Shown in pieces: positions 60,575-64,000 of a DNA stretch of 64,000 nucleotides. A program made the translations under genes and the position numbers. Source of the DNA: Proteiniphilum saccharofermentans (GTDB lineage: Bacteria; Bacteroidota; Bacteroidia; Bacteroidales; Dysgonomonadaceae); the NCBI RefSeq assembly GCF_900095135.1, contig NZ_LT605205.1, forward strand, positions 1,860,001 to 1,924,000, in the 5' to 3' direction. The notes beneath the pieces are model-generated. The model searched no databases, was not told the origin of the DNA, and worked only from the letters and a program-made list of their open reading frames with translations. Numbering within the stretch: position 1 is the stretch's first letter; each line of letters starts with the position of its first letter.

Positions 60575-60742
60575 ATGGCTTACGTAATTGACGATAGTTG
60601 CATTGCCTGTGGAACATGCATCGACGAGTGCCCTGTTGAGGCTATATCGGAAGGCGATATTTATGTGATTGACCCGGATGTATGTACTGACTGTGGTTCT
60701 TGTGCCGAAGTATGTCCTACAGAATCAATTCATCCGGAATAA
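60575..60742 (+). CDS. 2[4Fe-4S] ferredoxin
   Basis: This 55-residue protein has two complete cluster-binding motifs, CIACGTCIDECP and CTDCGSCAEVCP, in the clostridial-type layout with eight cysteines. It is a low-potential electron carrier for anaerobic metabolism. It begins MAYVIDDSCIACG, the usual start of the family, and ends SIHPE. It has its own promoter and is convergent with gap. The gene is short and easily missed by automatic gene calling. Confidence 0.95.
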   Translation: MAYVIDDSCIACGTCIDECPVEAISEGDIYVIDPDVCTDCGSCAEVCPTESIHPE

Positions 60743-60851
60743 AATATAACACCGGAATATTTGAACTATTTCGTTAAGCTAAATGGACAGGGTCAAGCTT
60801 GCTTGAGCTATGTCATGGCGAGAGATAGTCCAATGTAATTGAACAAAAAGA

Positions 60852-60879
60852 GTCGAACAATTGTTGTCCGGCTTTTTTT
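60852..60879. terminator. Probable terminator of the ferredoxin gene
   Basis: A stem formed around CGAACAATTGTTGTCCG (with mismatches) is followed by seven Ts on the plus strand and by TCTTTTTG on the minus strand. It lies in the 230-base gap between the convergent ferredoxin and gap genes. Confidence 0.4.
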
Positions 60880-60926
60880 GTGCCTTGAAGCAAGGGGTGC
60901 CGGGAAGAGCAAAACAACCACAAAAA

Positions 60927-60950
60927 AACGCCCCCGTTTGGAGGCGTTTT
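60927..60950 (-). terminator. Terminator of gap
   Basis: AAACGCC and GGCGTTT form a GC-rich stem. On the minus strand it is followed by more than seven Ts. It lies 23 bases after the gap stop codon. Confidence 0.8.
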
Positions 60951-60972
60951 CTATAATTGTTATAACGGTGTA

Positions 60973-62283
<1,311 letters not shown>

Positions 62284-63300
62284 TTACCCGTGACGATATT
62301 CCTTAAACCAGTCGTAGAAATTCCTGATACCGGTCTCAACCGATGTATGGGGTTTGTATCCGAACTTCTGTTCAAGCAATGATGTATCGGCATAAGTAGA
62401 TACCACATCTCCGGGTTGCATATCTACCATTTCCTTGACAGCTTTCTTTCCGGTGGTTTTTTCGATAATACGGATGAAATCCATTAGTTGTACAGGCGAA
62501 GCACAGCCCATGTTATATACTACACTGGGAATCCCGGCTTGCGGAGGAGCAGGCATAATTTTGAGTACTCCTTCCACAATATCGTCGATATAGGTGAAAT
62601 CACGCTGCATTTCCCCATTGTTGAAAACCTTAATAGGCATTCCTGCCGTAATGGCCGACATAAACAACCAGGGTGCCATGTCGGGACGTCCCCAGGGGCC
62701 ATAGACCGTAAAAAAACGAATACCGGTTGCAGCTATTCCATAAAGTTTACTGTAGGAATAGGCCAACAGCTCGTTTGCTTTTTTAGTAGCCGCATAAAGA
62801 CTTACGGGATGATCGGTTTGGGCCGATTCCTTGTAGGGAGTGGGAGTGTCGTCTCCGTAGACGCTGCTGGAACTGGCATAAAGGAAATGCCGGACAGGAT
62901 AGGAACGGCATACCTCCAGCAGGTGGGTAAAACCCACTATATTGGAATTGATGTATGAAAGAGGATTTTCAAGGGAGTACCTAACCCCGGCCTGTGCAGC
63001 GAAATGGAGAACATGTGTGAATTGTTCTTCACGGAAGAGGGTGAGAAGTCCTTTGGCATCAGTCAGGTCAAGCCGGATAAAACGGTAGGTCGGGTATTTA
63101 TCGCTCTGGACCCATTCGCCCTCTTTTATTTTTCCCTGTGGTATACCTGTTTCGGCCAGACGGGCATATTTTAATTGTACATCATAATAAGCGTTGATGT
63201 TGTCGAGACCGGCCACATCATATCCCTGCCGGACTAATTCGCGTACGACGTGAAAACCAATAAATCCGGCGGTGCCGGTAACCAATATCTTCATCTTCAT
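62284..63300 (-). CDS. UDP-glucuronate 4-epimerase-like NAD-dependent epimerase
   Basis: From ATG 63300 this is a 338-residue enzyme with the Rossmann motif ILVTGTAGFIGFHVVREL, YASSSSVYGDD, the catalytic YAATKKANELLAYSY (YxxxK) and TGIRFFTVYGPWGRPDMAPWLF. The last phrase is the hallmark of the CapI/LpsL group that interconverts UDP-glucuronate and UDP-galacturonate for surface polysaccharides. An earlier ATG at 63318 overlaps the upstream gene. Another in-frame ATG two codons later is also possible. Confidence 0.88.
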   Translation of the reverse strand: MKMKILVTGTAGFIGFHVVRELVRQGYDVAGLDNINAYYDVQLKYARLAETGIPQGKIKEGEWVQSDKYPTYRFIRLDLTDAKGLLTLFREEQFTHVLHFAAQAGVRYSLENPLSYINSNIVGFTHLLEVCRSYPVRHFLYASSSSVYGDDTPTPYKESAQTDHPVSLYAATKKANELLAYSYSKLYGIAATGIRFFTVYGPWGRPDMAPWLFMSAITAGMPIKVFNNGEMQRDFTYIDDIVEGVLKIMPAPPQAGIPSVVYNMGCASPVQLMDFIRIIEKTTGKKAVKEMVDMQPGDVVSTYADTSLLEQKFGYKPHTSVETGIRNFYDWFKEYRHG

Positions 63301-63304
63301 CAGA

Positions 63305-64000
63305 TTATAAAACAACAATGAGGTAAGGGCCGGTTTTGTGTTGCTCTTTGCCTGATATAACAGATTGAATCTGACGGTTATTCAATACTGCTTTCTCGGG
63401 TAACAGTAGCAGTTGGCCGGATAATGTATTGTTCAGTATATCTTCTTCGGAAGCAACTATGGCTTCTTTTCCAAGAAAAACATCCATACTTCCGGGCCGT
63501 GAAATCTTATACACATAATATTCGGAAGTGCCTTTCTCTTCCGCAATACGAATCGCTTCGTTGCATAATGTGTTCCATCCCATATAAGGATTCAACTGAG
63601 GCAAGGCTAATCCGGCGATAAAGATAGTCAATAAAAGGGTGAAAGTCATCACACGGATAGACTTACGGAGCGCTTTTTCCCGGAATAGCAGATATAAGAT
63701 TGTGATTCCGCCGAGTGAGATAACAGCTGCCGCTGCATAGACCAATGGTACGGCGATATAAGAGATTTCGTCGATTCGTTTTATATAAAAAACAGCCGGC
63801 AGCACTACTGCGAAAACGACAGCAGGCACTGCCACCGAAAGCCGTAACCAGATATTTTTCTCATCGAATTTATCGAGTAGCATGGCCGGGAGATAGATCA
63901 GAAAGGGTATGGCGGGAAGCAGGTAGACTGCCAACTTGGAACTGATCAGGGATAGCATGACGAAAGTCGTCAGGATAATCGTAAGAAAAAACTTTTCGGT
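63305..64000 (-). CDS. ArnT/PMT-type membrane glycosyltransferase, C-terminal part (cut by window edge)
   Basis: The frame is open to the right edge of the window, so the start is outside; the ATG at 63958 is internal. The visible part has several membrane helices, beginning FFLTIILTTFVMLSLISSKLAVYLLPAIPFLIYLPAML. This matches the C-terminal half of dolichyl-phosphomannose/ArnT-like GT-C enzymes, which transfer sugars from lipid carriers at the periplasmic face. A soluble domain of about 90 residues ends the chain. The epimerase gene overlaps or follows immediately, suggesting an operon for surface-glycan modification. Confidence 0.75.
   Translation of the reverse strand, partial: TEKFFLTIILTTFVMLSLISSKLAVYLLPAIPFLIYLPAMLLDKFDEKNIWLRLSVAVPAVVFAVVLPAVFYIKRIDEISYIAVPLVYAAAAVISLGGITILYLLFREKALRKSIRVMTFTLLLTIFIAGLALPQLNPYMGWNTLCNEAIRIAEEKGTSEYYVYKISRPGSMDVFLGKEAIVASEEDILNNTLSGQLLLLPEKAVLNNRQIQSVISGKEQHKTGPYLIVVL

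Noticed and set aside
60784-60797. GGACAGGGTCAAGC resembles the ISAs1 end
   Set aside because: Only about nine bases match CAGGGTCAA and the next bases differ; no transposase remnant or target duplication is nearby.

Overview
The window looks like a chromosomal segment of a Bacteroidales bacterium, most likely Dysgonomonadaceae/Porphyromonadaceae-like (Proteiniphilum or Petrimonas type). This is an inference from gene content: DUF4924, DUF3256, BACON and CotH lipoproteins, PorT-like barrels, a BlaI/BlaR1-type protein with TonB-plug repeats, GH29 fucosidase. It is supported by many promoters of the Bacteroidetes type (TTG, a spacer of about 20, TAnnTTTG). No phage or conjugation genes are visible.

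Layout. 0-11 kb: an SLC13/RCK transporter, an SPFH protein with a small ribbon-helix-helix partner, a BlaI/BlaR1 pair whose C-terminal TonB-plug repeats are frame-shifted, secreted and cytoplasmic hydrolases, and an ECF sigma/anti-sigma/secreted-protein operon. A short non-coding inverted-repeat element (MITE-like) lies at 7.7-7.9 kb, with a related end at 1-96. 11-22.7 kb: housekeeping genes (rfbD, prfC, an MscS channel), a zinc metallopeptidase, a CotH lipoprotein, a DUF438/hemerythrin/PAS/DUF1858 sensor and a BACON-metalloprotease lipoprotein.

22.7-38.8 kb is the most unusual part. About ten closely spaced minus-strand genes encode a multi-zinc-ribbon protein, a transmembrane Ser/Thr kinase with seven N-terminal [ED]KT-x-R repeats, a four-module CbbX/SpoVK-like AAA+ protein, an FHA protein, a PP2C phosphatase, two unrecognised membrane proteins, an unrecognised soluble protein, an SMI1/KNR4-like protein and an ankyrin protein. 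A membrane-anchored AraC regulator lies just upstream, and a tandem 20-bp direct repeat sits in the intergenic space. I read this as a phosphothreonine signalling system that I cannot match to a named system.

39-46 kb: a complete TetR-TolC-HlyD-ABC-ABC-permease-permease efflux operon with a clear palindromic operator. 46.4-48.7 kb: three His-rich genes (DUF6448, Crp/Fnr, cupin) around a probable Crp/Fnr operator. 48.5-50.1 kb: a small accessory patch with a tag (3-methyladenine glycosylase) remnant, an orphan antitoxin and a DUF4160/DUF2442 pair with a palindrome filling its promoter spacer. tRNA-Arg(CCG) follows.

50.5-64 kb: DUF3256, GH29 fucosidase, a complete ISAs1-family insertion sequence inside the terminator loop of a small lipoprotein gene, an acyl-CoA ligase, mtaB with a lipid A acyltransferase and a glycosyltransferase, a PorT-like protein, a 2[4Fe-4S] ferredoxin, gap, a UDP-sugar epimerase, and the 3' part of an ArnT/PMT-like glycosyltransferase cut by the right edge.
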